Origin: Daphnia pulex
Taxonomy: Eukaryota > Arthropoda > Branchiopoda > Diplostraca > Daphniidae
Length of the DNA: 64,000 bases
Assembly: GCF_021134715.1 (NCBI RefSeq)
Contig: NC_060022.1
Span: forward strand, 2,733,001 to 2,797,000
Reading direction: 5' to 3'
Shown here: positions 1 to 10,242 of the stretch, piece after piece
Numbering within the stretch: the first letter of the stretch is position 1
How the letters are laid out: the number at the start of each line of letters is the position of its first letter
Translations under genes and position numbers: made by a program
Notes under the pieces: model-generated
What the model saw: the letters and a program-made list of their open reading frames with translations, nothing else
Databases searched by the model: none
Told to the model about the DNA's origin: nothing

Positions 1-904
1 ACTTACCCAAAATTGAGGTGTCCATATTGATTTCGAACCGATTAACGGTCCCAATAAACTGTTTGATCGTGCACAACTTGTTGGTTCGGTAGGAGAGATG
101 ACGACTGGCGATCAGGCGAGAAGCAAATTTTGAAGGTGGTCGCCACACTGGCGACAACGTGGCGTAACGGAATACAATTAAACTAAGAGAAGGGACTTGT
201 ATGGAAATCGTCACCAAATTCATATAATATTTCCATGCTGCGTGATTGTCTTTTTATACCAATGATTTCATCGGTCAAAAAACACGAAAGATGTGAAAAA
301 AGATCAAGGACTCCCAAGAATTCGTGCATGTATTATCAAATCATATGTGCTATTTATAGTATCTAATTTCCACCGCTAGATGTCCAAGGGAAGAGAAATC
401 AAACAAAACGAGGGAAAAAATAGAAAATAAAGGGGGTAAAGTATAACCGATTGTCGTATTGTCATATATGCTACACCCCCTTTTCAGTATTCCCCTAATT
501 GGTTTAGTTCATTCGTTGTGTTCTGTTCCGGTTCCGTTGCACCGCGTTTTCTCCAATTTGAAAGTACCCCCTAACTACATACTTCTCCATGGAATTTGTG
601 TAACTCTAAAAATTAAATTAGCATCGCACTAGCCGAAATCAGTTGGCCACTCAGTGAAAAGTGGAAGCTCAATTTAATCCTGTTTTTACAATAGCTATGT
701 ATAACACAAACTTGATCGAGAACATATCCTCCCCCATAGTTACTAGCCTTTTCCTCTTTCCCTAATAGAGGAGGGTACATTTGTCCTTCAATAGAATGAT
801 GCAAACTCATAAGAAAGGGAGGAAGAGGTTGCAAAATTTTCTCCTGTTACTCCCCATCCGACTATTTGAGCCGCTCTAAATAGCTGGATCATTTGTTTTC
901 ACAG
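1..904. other. Upstream region of ITP, no gene seen
   Basis: No credible coding exon was found here. The stretch ends in a splice acceptor (TTCACAG, last base 904) directly before the first coding exon of ITP. At least one 5' untranslated exon of ITP must therefore lie further upstream, perhaps outside the window. Confidence 0.5.
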
Positions 905-1999
905 ATCGAAAAAGCTCTAGGAGAACGAAGAAAACCATGGCCGCAGTGCAGCAGAACGGACGCCAAACACACAGTTCCTACTCCATTCGATCTCTTTTGG
1001 GCCTAACCACTTTATTGGTGGTTTTGCTTGCCATTCTTCCGTATTATCCAACATCGGCCATGTCTGCTTTATCTAGCGGTCATCACTCCTTGTCAAAACG
1101 CTCTTTCTTCGATATCAATTGCAAGGGGCTATACGACAAAAGCATTTTTGCTCGTCTCGACCGCATTTGCCAGGATTGCTACAGTCTCTATCGCGAACCC
1201 GAGCTTCACACACTGTGCAGGTAAATTAGTTTTTGTTTTTTCTCGCCGTTTAATTTTGTCCTTAATTGAACTTGCAACATTTATCGAACAAAGATTCAAC
1301 ACACATTCATTTGTTACGACTGTAAGATTATTAACTATAACGCAAGTGTGTTGCAACTCTGTTATTAGGAAGAATTGTTTCACCACCAACTATTTCAAGG
1401 GCTGCTTAGATGCCTTGCTCATCAACGATGAAAAAGACATTCAAAGAGTGATGAAGGATATTTCAATCATTCACCAGATTCCAATTTAAAAGAGGGCATA
1501 CTGTCCAGGTATAATTAGCCATCCTTCAGCAGCTGGTTTGCCAGTCCATCTTTGCTTTTCGGCATATGTTTAATAACCGGCAAATTATTCGTGGCATCCG
1601 TTTTAGCTTACTCCGCTTTAATATCAACAACTCTTTTTCAAGGCCCAACAAGACTGGTGCCGTATTAATAAGTTTCTATGTGGCTTAACTAACTCGGTAA
1701 CAACTAAGGTATTAGCTGAACTAACTGTCAGATTTAAAAACTGGCTGGTGATTTGCGCATTTGTTTTAACCCACTTTTTAAAAGTGTTAACAATTGGATG
1801 GTGATTGTTTCTGTGTTTCTCTCCGCTCTTCTAGCGCATTCAAATTCTTCGTGCAGTAAAATTAATCGTAGTCGTGTTTTAATGTATATCCAGGTCGGAA
1901 TGTTTTACAACTCCTTTCTTCAAGGCTTGCCTCAAAGTCTTGCTTATGGAGGACCAGGATCCAGATTACTCCGAAATGATCGACAAAATTGGCCGCTAA
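905..1999 (+). CDS. ITP: Ion transport peptide / CHH-family neurohormone, alternatively spliced
   Basis: This gene encodes a secreted neuropeptide of the crustacean hyperglycaemic hormone/ion transport peptide family, which controls ion and water transport and metabolism. A shared exon (ATG 937, donor after 1220) carries a hydrophobic signal segment and a Lys-Arg site (SLSKR) before the mature start SFFDINCKG. It also holds four of the six family cysteines. It ends in phase 2 and fits two alternative exons. Exon 1369-1489 (KNCFTTNYFKGCL, stop TAA) gives a non-amidated ITP-L-type precursor of 134 aa. Exon 1894-1999 (SECFTTPFFKACL, ending DKIGR, stop TAA) gives a 129-aa precursor whose Gly-Arg end is an amidation signal, so the mature peptide should end in Ile-amide. 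Each alternative exon supplies the last two cysteines. Both have good acceptors (TTATTAG and TATCCAG). Confidence 0.93.
1369..1489 (+). CDS. ITP: Alternative 3' coding exon of ITP (ITP-L type)
   Basis: The acceptor ends at 1368. The first base completes an Arg codon left open by the shared exon. The exon encodes KNCFTTNYFKGCLDAL and continues to IHQIPI and TAA at 1487-1489. It has no Gly-Arg or Gly-Lys end, so the peptide would not be amidated. In insects the ITP-L exon lies between the shared exon and the amidated exon, and the order here is the same. Confidence 0.88.
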
Positions 2000-3029
2000 C
2001 GCAACTTTCAAGATAATATCGTGGACAGAGCGCGCGCTTCTCCTCTCTAGATCTTAAACTACTATGTGCATCATCCTATTTATTTGAAATTTCGTCGGCT
2101 GATTTTTTTCGTCTTTGGGCAACAGTGCAAAACACCCCTGAAATTTTTCTCCAGTTCCTTTTCTTCGTGCGCGTAATAACGCACGAAGAATTTTATTTAG
2201 ACAGTCGAAGATGGATAGAACAGTGTAATTGATATCTTAGCAACAGGTTTATGTTTGTCGTAATTCGTCATATCTCTTGGCTGCTTATCTTGTCCCTAAT
2301 TTGCTGCCCTAAAATGAAATCTAGTCTACTCTTCTGAACAATCAAGAGCCTATATATTTGTCACACGTGAAAAGCTAAATCGCGAATATATTTATACATG
2401 AATCTATATTGTTATCAGTGTCCAGCGGGAAATATAAAATCCCGTTCTATTATTCCCCCTTTCAGTGCAATCCCGGAGGAAGTTAATTATACCTTTTAAT
2501 CCTCCATTCCTATTTTCTATAAGTTTCTCTATATTAATGCCTCTTTCTGCTATGTCCAATATATGTACTTGAATGTCCACTGTGTCGGTCATGTTTCTGG
2601 ATATACAAATATACTATTAATCAAGCATGTTACTTAAATATGATAACCAATTTCAGAAACAGAAATGTGAAGAAAATTTACAAACTTTTGGGCGGTAAAC
2701 TAAAATTTGGACAACATCGACTGATGATTCTTTTTAAAGTGCAAGTTGAAGTCATTTTTAATTCTTCCCTCTGGGTTAACATTGCTTATATAACTTCATA
2801 TATAAAGGAAGGACCAACACTTTTAAACTGAGAAACCAAACTGTTTTATCGGGCAACGTACAATACGAGAAACAAGGACGGACATTTTGGAATGTTTCTG
2901 TGTTTCAAAGATAACAGATCAATTTAACTAAAAATAACCAGTTGAAAACATCAAAACTGAAATACGATTATTTGAAAGGAAAAACCGCTAGTACAACGTA
3001 CGAGAAATCTGCGATACTCACCGCGTTAG
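2000..3029. other. Intergenic region between ITP and the coiled-coil gene
   Basis: This contains the ITP 3' untranslated region and the tail of the convergent minus-strand gene. The only distinct structure is a perfect 11-bp inverted repeat at 2161-2190, listed separately. No coding exon could be supported. Confidence 0.45.
2161..2190. repeat. Perfect hairpin (11-bp stem, 8-nt loop)
   Basis: TTCTTCGTGCG at 2161-2171 is the exact reverse complement of CGCACGAAGAA at 2180-2190, with an 8-nt loop between. It lies about 160 bp after the last ITP exon and so may be part of the ITP 3' UTR. Its function is unknown. Confidence 0.7.
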
Positions 3030-4772
3030 TTAAAGAAATTGGTTGGTAAAATCTTTTCCCAAATTCAGTTCCTCTCTCATCCGGTTGTACTTGATTTCTA
3101 GGTTACGTAGCAATTCTTCTTTTTCGATTTGAAATTTAATGCCCAGCATCTTTTTTTTTAGTTCCAAGAGGTTGCGATAGTTCTCGTTGTTCTCAGTGCG
3201 AGATTTCAGTTGTGAATAGTAGAGGTTAAGCTCCAGATCAACAGAAGCACGGTTATAGCGCACTACCATCAATTCCGATTTTTCTTTCTCGATTTGTTCT
3301 AAAGTTTGTTGATACGCAGCATTTTTAGTTTCAAGGTCTTCTTCAGCATCTTGCAAATCTTTTTTAGCATTTTCTAGTTGAGAAACAGCGAGATCACATC
3401 CCTTCACAGCAGCTTCAGCCCTTTTTTCCTTCATAGCTAATGTATTGCGCAGATAATTCTTGAAGTCTCCTTCTTTGGCGGAATTCAACTTTTGTTTGGC
3501 TTCGCTGACGCCCTTTTCTGCAGCAACGGCCTGGGAACGAGCCAAACTTAGGGCGATAACGAATTCTTTTGCGATGTTGGATAAGGAATCTCTTTCTTCT
3601 TTGCATGCGTCGACCAAGCATTGAGTTTGACTAGCTTGGCGTTCAAGTGACTTCAGTAGATCTTCTTTACTTGCTAATAATTCTTTTTCAATGAGCAACT
3701 TTGTTTCCAGCTCAGTTATCTTTAACCTTTTTTGTTCAGAGAGGACTTCATTAAATTCCAACGAATACGAAGTTATCAATTTTTCCAACTCCCTTTCCTC
3801 GGCTCTGAGTCCATCTAATAACTCAACATGTGTGCAGTCTAAAATACAGAAATAGAAATTAGAATTTTAAAAATTAACTTTATTGTTCTGTTAATTAATT
3901 ATTATTTTAGCTAACCTGATTTAGGGTTCCAAGGAGAAGGAACAAGTTTAAAATCAATTATTGGTGAAACGGCTGGATCGTCTAACGAGTTAACTACCCT
4001 GCTGGGGTTCCATTTCACCAGTTGTTGTCGTTGCTGAGAAACATCTAAATTTCGAAAAATGTTCATTAAGAATGGATACACAAATAAAGGGACTTTCGCT
4101 GCATTAGTCTGGCAGTCAACTCCTATCTTTTATAAACTATCATAATCATTGGAACATGAAAATTTGTAGGCCTACAAAGTACAAACCTATATCTCGCCTT
4201 TTGATGGGGGAAATTTTAGAAGTGGGTTTCTGATGGACCTGTTTTTCAATGTTGGTGTTGGATGATACACTCAAAATATTCGTTGCTGCAGTTTTATTGG
4301 CATAATGACTAACAGGTAGCTCATTTTTCTTTGAATTTGAGCTAACATTTCCATTTTCCAACTTCCGAATTTTAGCTGGTTGCAAAATAACAAGAGTACA
4401 CATAAACACTTTGGTTGAAAATTTAAAGTATTCACATTACTTATTACCTGGATTCAACCTGTCAATCCTTTCGGTTTCCTTGTTGCAAATGTTTAATTGT
4501 TTGTTCAATGGAGGCTGATCCTGTTTGAAGCCAACAAAGGACTTACTCAAAACTTCTTCAGATGAATTTTGCACGTTTTCAAGGTATATATGGTCAACTT
4601 TATGGTTTGCATATGGTCTAACACCTTTGGAACAATCAGAACAACACTTCTCAGTATTGCTTTTAGGCTGAAAAAAGATTTCACAATCATAACAATTTCG
4701 TATTTTTCTGCTGCTTGTTGATGTTGACGATCCCTCAACATGATTAGATTTAGATTTCGTTTCCTTGGTCAT
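3030..4772 (-). CDS. Unrecognised zinc-ribbon and coiled-coil protein, downstream copy (gene A)
   Basis: I do not recognise the family. Four exons join in phase 1: 4772-4448, 4375-4187, 4044-3916 and 3838-3030, giving 483 aa. The N-terminus (MTKETKSKS) is basic and Ser-rich. It is followed at about residues 28-50 by CYDC and CCSDC, a Cys-x2-Cys pair arrangement typical of a zinc ribbon or knuckle. The middle is low-complexity and polar. The last exon (about 265 residues) is charged, rich in Glu, Lys and Leu, and predicted coiled coil. The neighbouring upstream gene at 10803-12801 has the same plan and a third-last exon of identical 129-bp length, so the two are tandem duplicates. The start was chosen because it aligns with the start of that paralogue. 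Location and function cannot be told from sequence. Confidence 0.75.
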
Positions 4773-5484
4773 CTCTAAAATTGAAGCAAAATAAGAAGGT
4801 TTAGCGCCGTTTCCACCATTAAATTTCCTATGGATTTAAGTCGCTATCTAGCGGCCATATTCGCAATTGTGTCTAAACTAAATATGTCGGAAGTCGGATT
4901 AATGAATTCTTAATCAGAAAACAAATATTTGTAGCGGAAACAGTGTGCAATACTTAATATTTTTTTTTTCATCGACTTCTTAGTTCTTACATTCTTAAGT
5001 TTGAAGAACACTTCGATTTAAAAATCAACTCAAAACGCGTTTCTGTAGAAGAATATTGGATCGTAAATCATATGGTTAATTCGTTTTCACTACCCCATAA
5101 TCGTCTATGTTTACGCGCCAACGTGAAGAGAAATGTTCCGTCATAGCTTGATCTGATTCGGGGACTCGAGTTAAAACTGGCCAATTCCTGTTGAGCATTT
5201 CACCATTTAAAGTTCATGCGCTTGCCAAAGTGCATACATAAGAATACAATTTACTCATCAGCCAAAGCCAAGGGAGAAACGTTTGTAATTTCAATTCAAC
5301 ATTATTCCTGAGAAAACACAGTTAAGAATCAAACAAAATGGTTTCACATAAACATGAACGCGGAAAAGAGTTACCGTGTTTACGAAGTATTTCCAAATAC
5401 GAAAAATGATTTAATTCAAATCAACCGAAGAACGCGCCAACAAAAAAAATAAATTTCAAAAGTTCGACTGGAAAGCAGCAAAAC
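4773..5484. other. Spacer between the two coiled-coil paralogues
   Basis: This is presumed to hold the promoter and 5' UTR of gene A and the 3' UTR of gene B, both transcribed leftward. No further exon is visible. Confidence 0.4.
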
Positions 5485-5624
5485 TCAAGGTGACAGCGAC
5501 AACATCTGACTTCTTTTTTCTCTTTCCGCGTCTAGATCCTTCTTTTTCAGTACGAGTTTAATTTCAAGGGATTGCTGGAATTCCAATCTTTCCTTTTCCA
5601 GCTTTCTTTCGTGCTCTGAGCATT
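5485..5624 (-). pseudogene. Detached 3' end of coiled-coil gene B, cut off by the DIRS insertion
   Basis: Read on the minus strand this encodes a charged coiled-coil tail (ECSEHERKLEKERLEFQ, ending MLSLSP, stop at 5485-5487). It continues in frame from the codon for Ile at the other side of the retroelement near 10848. Placing the two host flanks side by side gives an uninterrupted reading frame whose last exon would be 851 bp, close to the 809 bp of gene A. The fragment has no start of its own and is now separated from its gene by 5.2 kb. Confidence 0.82.
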
Positions 5625-5653
5625 CAATTGTACTGCGAAATGCATTTCGCCTA

Positions 5654-5762
5654 GACCCTAAGGGTGTAGACCTACATTTATTCAGCTTTTTAAAGAACAA
5701 AAAGAGGGGGGTGTGCTGCCCTTTCCTCTTACCTGCACACGCCCTTTGCCATTCAGACTTAT
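5654..5762 (+). repeat. Left inverted terminal repeat of the DIRS element
   Basis: The 109 bp begin GACCCTAAGGGTG and end CATTCAGACTTAT. They match the reverse complement of 10662-10770 with no difference that I could see by eye. The 29 bp outside it (5625-5653) are repeated in inverted form only in the internal complementary region. Confidence 0.93.
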
Positions 5763-5796
5763 TTCAGCTCGCGTACAGTGCAGTCAGAATTTCAGA

Positions 5797-8700
5797 ATGG
5801 CAGGCCCTAGTGATTTTTATGGTTGGCATAGGCACCAGAGAATGGACCCACGGGCCGTAGGTTTTCGTACTGAACAAGAAGCTAGAGATTGGGCAAATCG
5901 TTCTCGTGATTGGAATGGTCAGCCACGCGACCGTTTTGTTCACTTTGATTATCCAGATAGAGAAAGGTCTCCTCTTCGAAACTATCGAGAGTGGGCTCCC
6001 TCCTTTGACGCTCAACCGCCATTGTTTAATATTCCACCCGTGATTCCACCACCGGCTTTTGACGTTCCTCCGCGTGATCAGTTTTTTCACGGAGACCGGT
6101 TTTATCAAAATGATGTGGGGGATCGACCAAGGGGGCGTGCGAAGGAACGGGGGAATGGCGCCGAGTTTCCGTTAGATGATAGGATCGAAGAAGAAGCCTA
6201 CGTTCGTTTTAGCAAGCTAAGAGACTTGGAAGAAAGAGAGAAGCGGGAGAGCAGACAGGAGGAAGACGAAGAAGATGGCGAGTATCTTGAAGTAGAGGAC
6301 GAAGAGGAAGAAGAGTTAGACGAGGGGGGTCCAAAGCTAGTGGACCGTCCATGGCTACCAAAGGAGCGTACTCCCCAAGCCCCTGCCGCCGGATCTAAGT
6401 CGAAAGGGAAGGCTCTAAAACCAACGCGCGCGGCAGCCGCGGCAGCCACGGCAGGCTCATCCAAAGCAGCCAGTGAATCAGGGGAAGTGACGGCGTTCAT
6501 CCCAACAGCGATTTCAGACGAGATTAGGGTTTGGCTAACGACTGGCCTGTCAACCGACGATTCAAAAGCAATCTCAAAGAAATTTGAGCTCGAGTTTGAG
6601 GACCCGACTTTCTCGATTAAACCGCCTAAGCTCGACGGCTTTATGTTGAGGCATGCTAAAGACAAAGATCGATTGAAAGGGGTTAATGCTTCGGAGGAAG
6701 CGCTTATACAGACTCAGCTTAAAATAATGGACGTTGCCCCACCTCTGTTTGATTTATACGCTAAAGTGTGTGCTCTTGGAGAGGGAGAAACGGTGACGCA
6801 AGCCAAGAATACGGTGCGGGCCGTTTTACAACAGTGGGGTAGAGCGTACTACCACATCACCCAAAGAAGAAGGCGAGCGGTTGTGACATTGGTGGAACCG
6901 ACATATGACTTCATATTGTCAAACCCTGACGCTTTCGCACCGGGAAAGGAGGCAACTGAGCTCCTTTTCACGGACAAATTCTTAGAGACGATGCTCAAGG
7001 AGGCGTCTCAAGACGCCACACTGGCAAGCTCATCGGCGGCTCGAGCGAGGGCTAAGGCAGGTGGAAGAAAGGTAGCAGTGAACCCAGGCCCATCTCAACG
7101 GGTGTTGCGCCCAAGGAGAGAAGCAGCGGCCCAATTTCCCGTTGAAGGGAGGCAGAGTGGTGGGGTCGGAAGAGGACGACCGCCGGGTGCAACTGCTTGG
7201 ACTCGAGGAGGTGAAAGGTATGTTTTCGTCCCTCCTTCTGATCCCATTCAAATTTTACGCAATACTGTTGTGTGTGAAAATGTGGGCGGGCGTATTTTAC
7301 ATTTTGCTAAAATGTGGGAGACTGTTACGGACGATCGTTGGGTCCTAGACAGCGTGTCAAACGGGGTTAAGCTAGATTTTGTAGAAACCCCGAATCAAAC
7401 TAAACTTCCGCGTCCGATAACAATGTCGAAAGAGATGGCAAGCGTTTGCGACCAGGAAGTAAAAGATTTACTTGAGAAGAAAGCCATTGTAGAAATTTCG
7501 AATAGCGGGGAGGATGGGTTTGTCTGTTCTCTATTTGTTATTCCAAAAAAATCGGGCGGTTTTCGCCCGATTGTAAATCTTAAACCACTTAATGTATTCA
7601 TCCGGTATGAACACTTTAAGATGGAAAATCTTGATTCCGCACGCTTCATTTTGAGAGAAGGGGACTGGCTAGCAAAGTTGGATTTAAAAGATGCTTATCT
7701 TACGGTCCCTGTGCACCCCTCCCACCAGAAATATTTGCGTTTCACCTGGAAGGGGCGTATTTTTCAATTTACTTGTCTGGCTTTTGGTTTAGCTCCGGCC
7801 CCGCGGTATTTTACGAAAATTCTAAAAGTAGTGGCGGCTTTTCTGAGAAGGCAGGGCATGCGTCTCATCGTGTATCTGGATGATATATTAATAGTTAATA
7901 CATCAAAAGATAGCACCAAAGCCGATGTAAATAAAGTGGTTGAATTATTACAAAATCTGGGTTTCTTGATCAATTGGGAGAAGTCAATTGTAGAACCGTC
8001 GCAAGTAATAGAGTATCTGGGCTTGGTTATTAATTCGGTAAAACTTTCCTTTTCGCTGCCGTCGGACAAGGCTGCAACCGTTAAGGCCAAATGCGATGCG
8101 GCCCTTGCCAGGAGCAGAATTTCATTGCGAGAGATTGCGTCGATAATGGGCAACTTTACTTGGGCCATACCTACGATACCTTTTGCGCAGTCTCATTTCA
8201 GGAGGATGCAGGCATTCTATATTAAGCAAGCTAGAAAAGTGGGATTTAATTTGAAGTCGGAATGCGTGCTATCGGCGGAAACCAGGGACGACTTAGAATG
8301 GTGGTCCAACAATCTAGGCTTAAAAAGGGAAAAGTTGTTCTTTCCTAGCGTGCCAGATCTGGAGATTTTCTCCGACGCTTCTCTAACAGGCTGGGGAGCG
8401 TATTGTAATAATGTGAGGACGAGGGGCTCATGGACTTTGGAAGATACCAAGAGGCACATTAATGAACTAGAGATGTTAGGCGCGTTATACGCGATTCAAT
8501 CATTCGCGGCGGTATCGGAAAGTATAGCGATAAAAATTTATTTAGACAACGTCACGGCAGTGGCTTATATTAATCACGGCGGGGGTACCAGGTCCAAAGC
8601 GTTGACGCAATTATCAACCACTCTGACAGCTTGGTGTGAGAGCCGGAATATTGCAATCGAAGCGGTTCATTTGAGCGGCAAGCTGAATGTAATTGCTGAC

Positions 8701-9303
8701 GAAGAGTCTCGCGCCGGACCGGATGCAAGCGATTGGAAATTAAATCCATCCGTTTTTTCTCGCGTTCAAAAGATCTGGCCATCAAAAGTTGACCTTTTTG
8801 CGTCCCATTGGAACGCGCAGCTCCCCTCTTTCTTTTCGTGGCGGCCGCAACCGCAAGCGTTGAACACAAATGCCTTTTCAGTTAACTGGAAGGGCCTTTC
8901 GGGGTATCTTTTTCCCCCTTTTGCGCTAATTTTTCAATGTTTGGAAAAAATTAGAAGAGAGAAAGCTGACGTAGTTTTCGTTTGCCCCGTATGGACAGGT
9001 CAGGCCTGGTTCCCGGTGCTACTCGAGCTAGCGTGCGACGTAGTATTTCTTCTTCAGCAGGAGCCGGACCTCCTGACATCGGCACTGAACGAGCCGCACC
9101 CGTTATTAGCATCCAGCGCACTTCACTTGGCCGTTTGGAGACTGTCCGGCGACAGTTGCGTGACAGAGGCTTTTCGTCGAACGTGGTCGACCTTCTTGTG
9201 GCCGGAAATCGACCGACCACCCTCGCAACTTACGATTCCGCATGGCGGAACTGGACACATTGGTGTGTGCGAAGGGATACGGATCCCTTGTCGGCGGATT
9301 TAA
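5797..9303 (+). CDS. DIRS polyprotein: Gag-like region, reverse transcriptase, RNase H
   Basis: The first ATG is at 5797 (MAGPSDFYGWH), giving 1168 aa; the frame is open upstream but without an ATG. The first 450 residues are polar and charged, with an acidic Glu/Asp stretch and an Ala-rich stretch, and are Gag-like. The reverse transcriptase follows, with FVIPKKSGGFRPIVNL, the LAKLDLKDAYL aspartate motif, and the catalytic YLDD at 7873-7884 (residue 693). RNase H begins with IFSDASLTGWGAY (catalytic Asp near residue 860) and includes YLDNVTAVAYIN. The C-terminal part has the VDLFASHWNAQ and FSWRPQP pattern that follows RNase H in DIRS elements. Its last 313 nt overlap the recombinase gene in another frame. 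Confidence 0.95.
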   Translation: MAGPSDFYGWHRHQRMDPRAVGFRTEQEARDWANRSRDWNGQPRDRFVHFDYPDRERSPLRNYREWAPSFDAQPPLFNIPPVIPPPAFDVPPRDQFFHGDRFYQNDVGDRPRGRAKERGNGAEFPLDDRIEEEAYVRFSKLRDLEEREKRESRQEEDEEDGEYLEVEDEEEEELDEGGPKLVDRPWLPKERTPQAPAAGSKSKGKALKPTRAAAAAATAGSSKAASESGEVTAFIPTAISDEIRVWLTTGLSTDDSKAISKKFELEFEDPTFSIKPPKLDGFMLRHAKDKDRLKGVNASEEALIQTQLKIMDVAPPLFDLYAKVCALGEGETVTQAKNTVRAVLQQWGRAYYHITQRRRRAVVTLVEPTYDFILSNPDAFAPGKEATELLFTDKFLETMLKEASQDATLASSSAARARAKAGGRKVAVNPGPSQRVLRPRREAAAQFPVEGRQSGGVGRGRPPGATAWTRGGERYVFVPPSDPIQILRNTVVCENVGGRILHFAKMWETVTDDRWVLDSVSNGVKLDFVETPNQTKLPRPITMSKEMASVCDQEVKDLLEKKAIVEISNSGEDGFVCSLFVIPKKSGGFRPIVNLKPLNVFIRYEHFKMENLDSARFILREGDWLAKLDLKDAYLTVPVHPSHQKYLRFTWKGRIFQFTCLAFGLAPAPRYFTKILKVVAAFLRRQGMRLIVYLDDILIVNTSKDSTKADVNKVVELLQNLGFLINWEKSIVEPSQVIEYLGLVINSVKLSFSLPSDKAATVKAKCDAALARSRISLREIASIMGNFTWAIPTIPFAQSHFRRMQAFYIKQARKVGFNLKSECVLSAETRDDLEWWSNNLGLKREKLFFPSVPDLEIFSDASLTGWGAYCNNVRTRGSWTLEDTKRHINELEMLGALYAIQSFAAVSESIAIKIYLDNVTAVAYINHGGGTRSKALTQLSTTLTAWCESRNIAIEAVHLSGKLNVIADEESRAGPDASDWKLNPSVFSRVQKIWPSKVDLFASHWNAQLPSFFSWRPQPQALNTNAFSVNWKGLSGYLFPPFALIFQCLEKIRREKADVVFVCPVWTGQAWFPVLLELACDVVFLLQQEPDLLTSALNEPHPLLASSALHLAVWRLSGDSCVTEAFRRTWSTFLWPEIDRPPSQLTIPHGGTGHIGVCEGIRIPCRRI

Positions 9304-10091
9304 CCGAGGTTTTGCAGTTCCTCACCGACTTGCTGGCCTCGGGCAAGTCGTATAGCGCAATCAACATTCACCGGTCTATGTTGTCCAGGACCCTGGGGTC
9401 CATCGAAGGCGTTCAGATAGGCGCGCATCCGCTTGTCGTCCGATTAATGAAAGGCTGCTATCACAAGAATCCCCCCAAGCCCAAGTACAACGACATGTGG
9501 GACCCGAGTCAAGTTGTAGAATTTATTAATTCGTTGGGCGAAAACCGACACCTTACCCTGAGCGTCTTAGCTAGTAAATTGGTCACCATGATAGCGTTAG
9601 CTACCTTAATGCGAGCGTCGGAGATAGCGGCAATTGGTTACCGATCCGTCGTCTTCTCAGAAAGAGGGGTAGTATTCTCATTAGATAGGTTACGGAAAGC
9701 ACAGCGGAACGGTCCGCTGCAGTCCTTTTCAATATTAAATGATCCGGATCCGATTTTATGTCCAGTCTTGGCGCTTAAAGAATTTGTGGAACGTACGAAT
9801 CAGTTTAGACGCGAGACAGACGAAGGAAAACTATTTGTTGCACTCATCGCGCCCCATAGGCCGGTCTCAGCCAGTACAGTGAGTCGCTGGATTAAATCGT
9901 TCTTGCAAAAGGCCGGCATAAACACTCGGTGTTTTGGGGCGCATTCCACAAGAGGAGCGGCCGCTTCGAAAGCGGTCAGTGACGGCGTACCGGTGGAGGC
10001 AATCTTGCGAGCCGGAAGTTGGTCAAAAGAAACGACGTTCAATCGATTTTACAATCGAGCGTCGACACAAACGATGTTTGTTCAAAATTAA
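8991..10091 (+). CDS. DIRS tyrosine recombinase
   Basis: This is 366 aa from ATG 8991, in the -1 frame relative to the polyprotein and overlapping its end. It integrates the circular DNA copy of the element. An N-terminal SAM-like DNA-binding part (TLATYDSAWRNWTHWC) precedes the catalytic domain. The catalytic residues are visible: Arg208 in LMRASEIAA, His318 and Arg321 in AHSTRGAAA, and nucleophile Tyr354 in FNRFYNR. The frame is intact. No DDE integrase or aspartic protease is present, as expected for DIRS elements. How translation reaches this frame is not evident from the sequence. Confidence 0.94.
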   Translation: MDRSGLVPGATRASVRRSISSSAGAGPPDIGTERAAPVISIQRTSLGRLETVRRQLRDRGFSSNVVDLLVAGNRPTTLATYDSAWRNWTHWCVRRDTDPLSADLTEVLQFLTDLLASGKSYSAINIHRSMLSRTLGSIEGVQIGAHPLVVRLMKGCYHKNPPKPKYNDMWDPSQVVEFINSLGENRHLTLSVLASKLVTMIALATLMRASEIAAIGYRSVVFSERGVVFSLDRLRKAQRNGPLQSFSILNDPDPILCPVLALKEFVERTNQFRRETDEGKLFVALIAPHRPVSASTVSRWIKSFLQKAGINTRCFGAHSTRGAAASKAVSDGVPVEAILRAGSWSKETTFNRFYNRASTQTMFVQN

Positions 10092-10115
10092 AAATTCATC
10101 ATTGGGCTTTAAAAT

Positions 10116-10242
10116 CACCCTTAGGGTCTAGGCGAAATGCATTTCGCAGTACAATTGGTAAATTACCCGAGGGATCGTTCTACGATCCTGAAGGGTAATT
10201 GAAATTGTATAAGAAATAAATGTAGACGACGACCCTAAGGGT
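10116..10242. repeat. Internal complementary region of the DIRS element, with the stored circle junction
   Basis: The first part (10116-10157) is the reverse complement of the left end (from 5625 inward). The second part (about 10153-10242) is the reverse complement of the right end (10757-10848). They meet at TACAATTGGTAA, which is the left and right element ends joined through a shared AATTG/CAATT. This region is thought to template completion of the ends during reverse transcription and circle formation. Confidence 0.92.

Noticed and set aside
5713-5796. N-terminal extension of the DIRS polyprotein
   Set aside because: The frame is open but begins with GTG and lies largely in the terminal repeat. 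The first ATG is at 5797.
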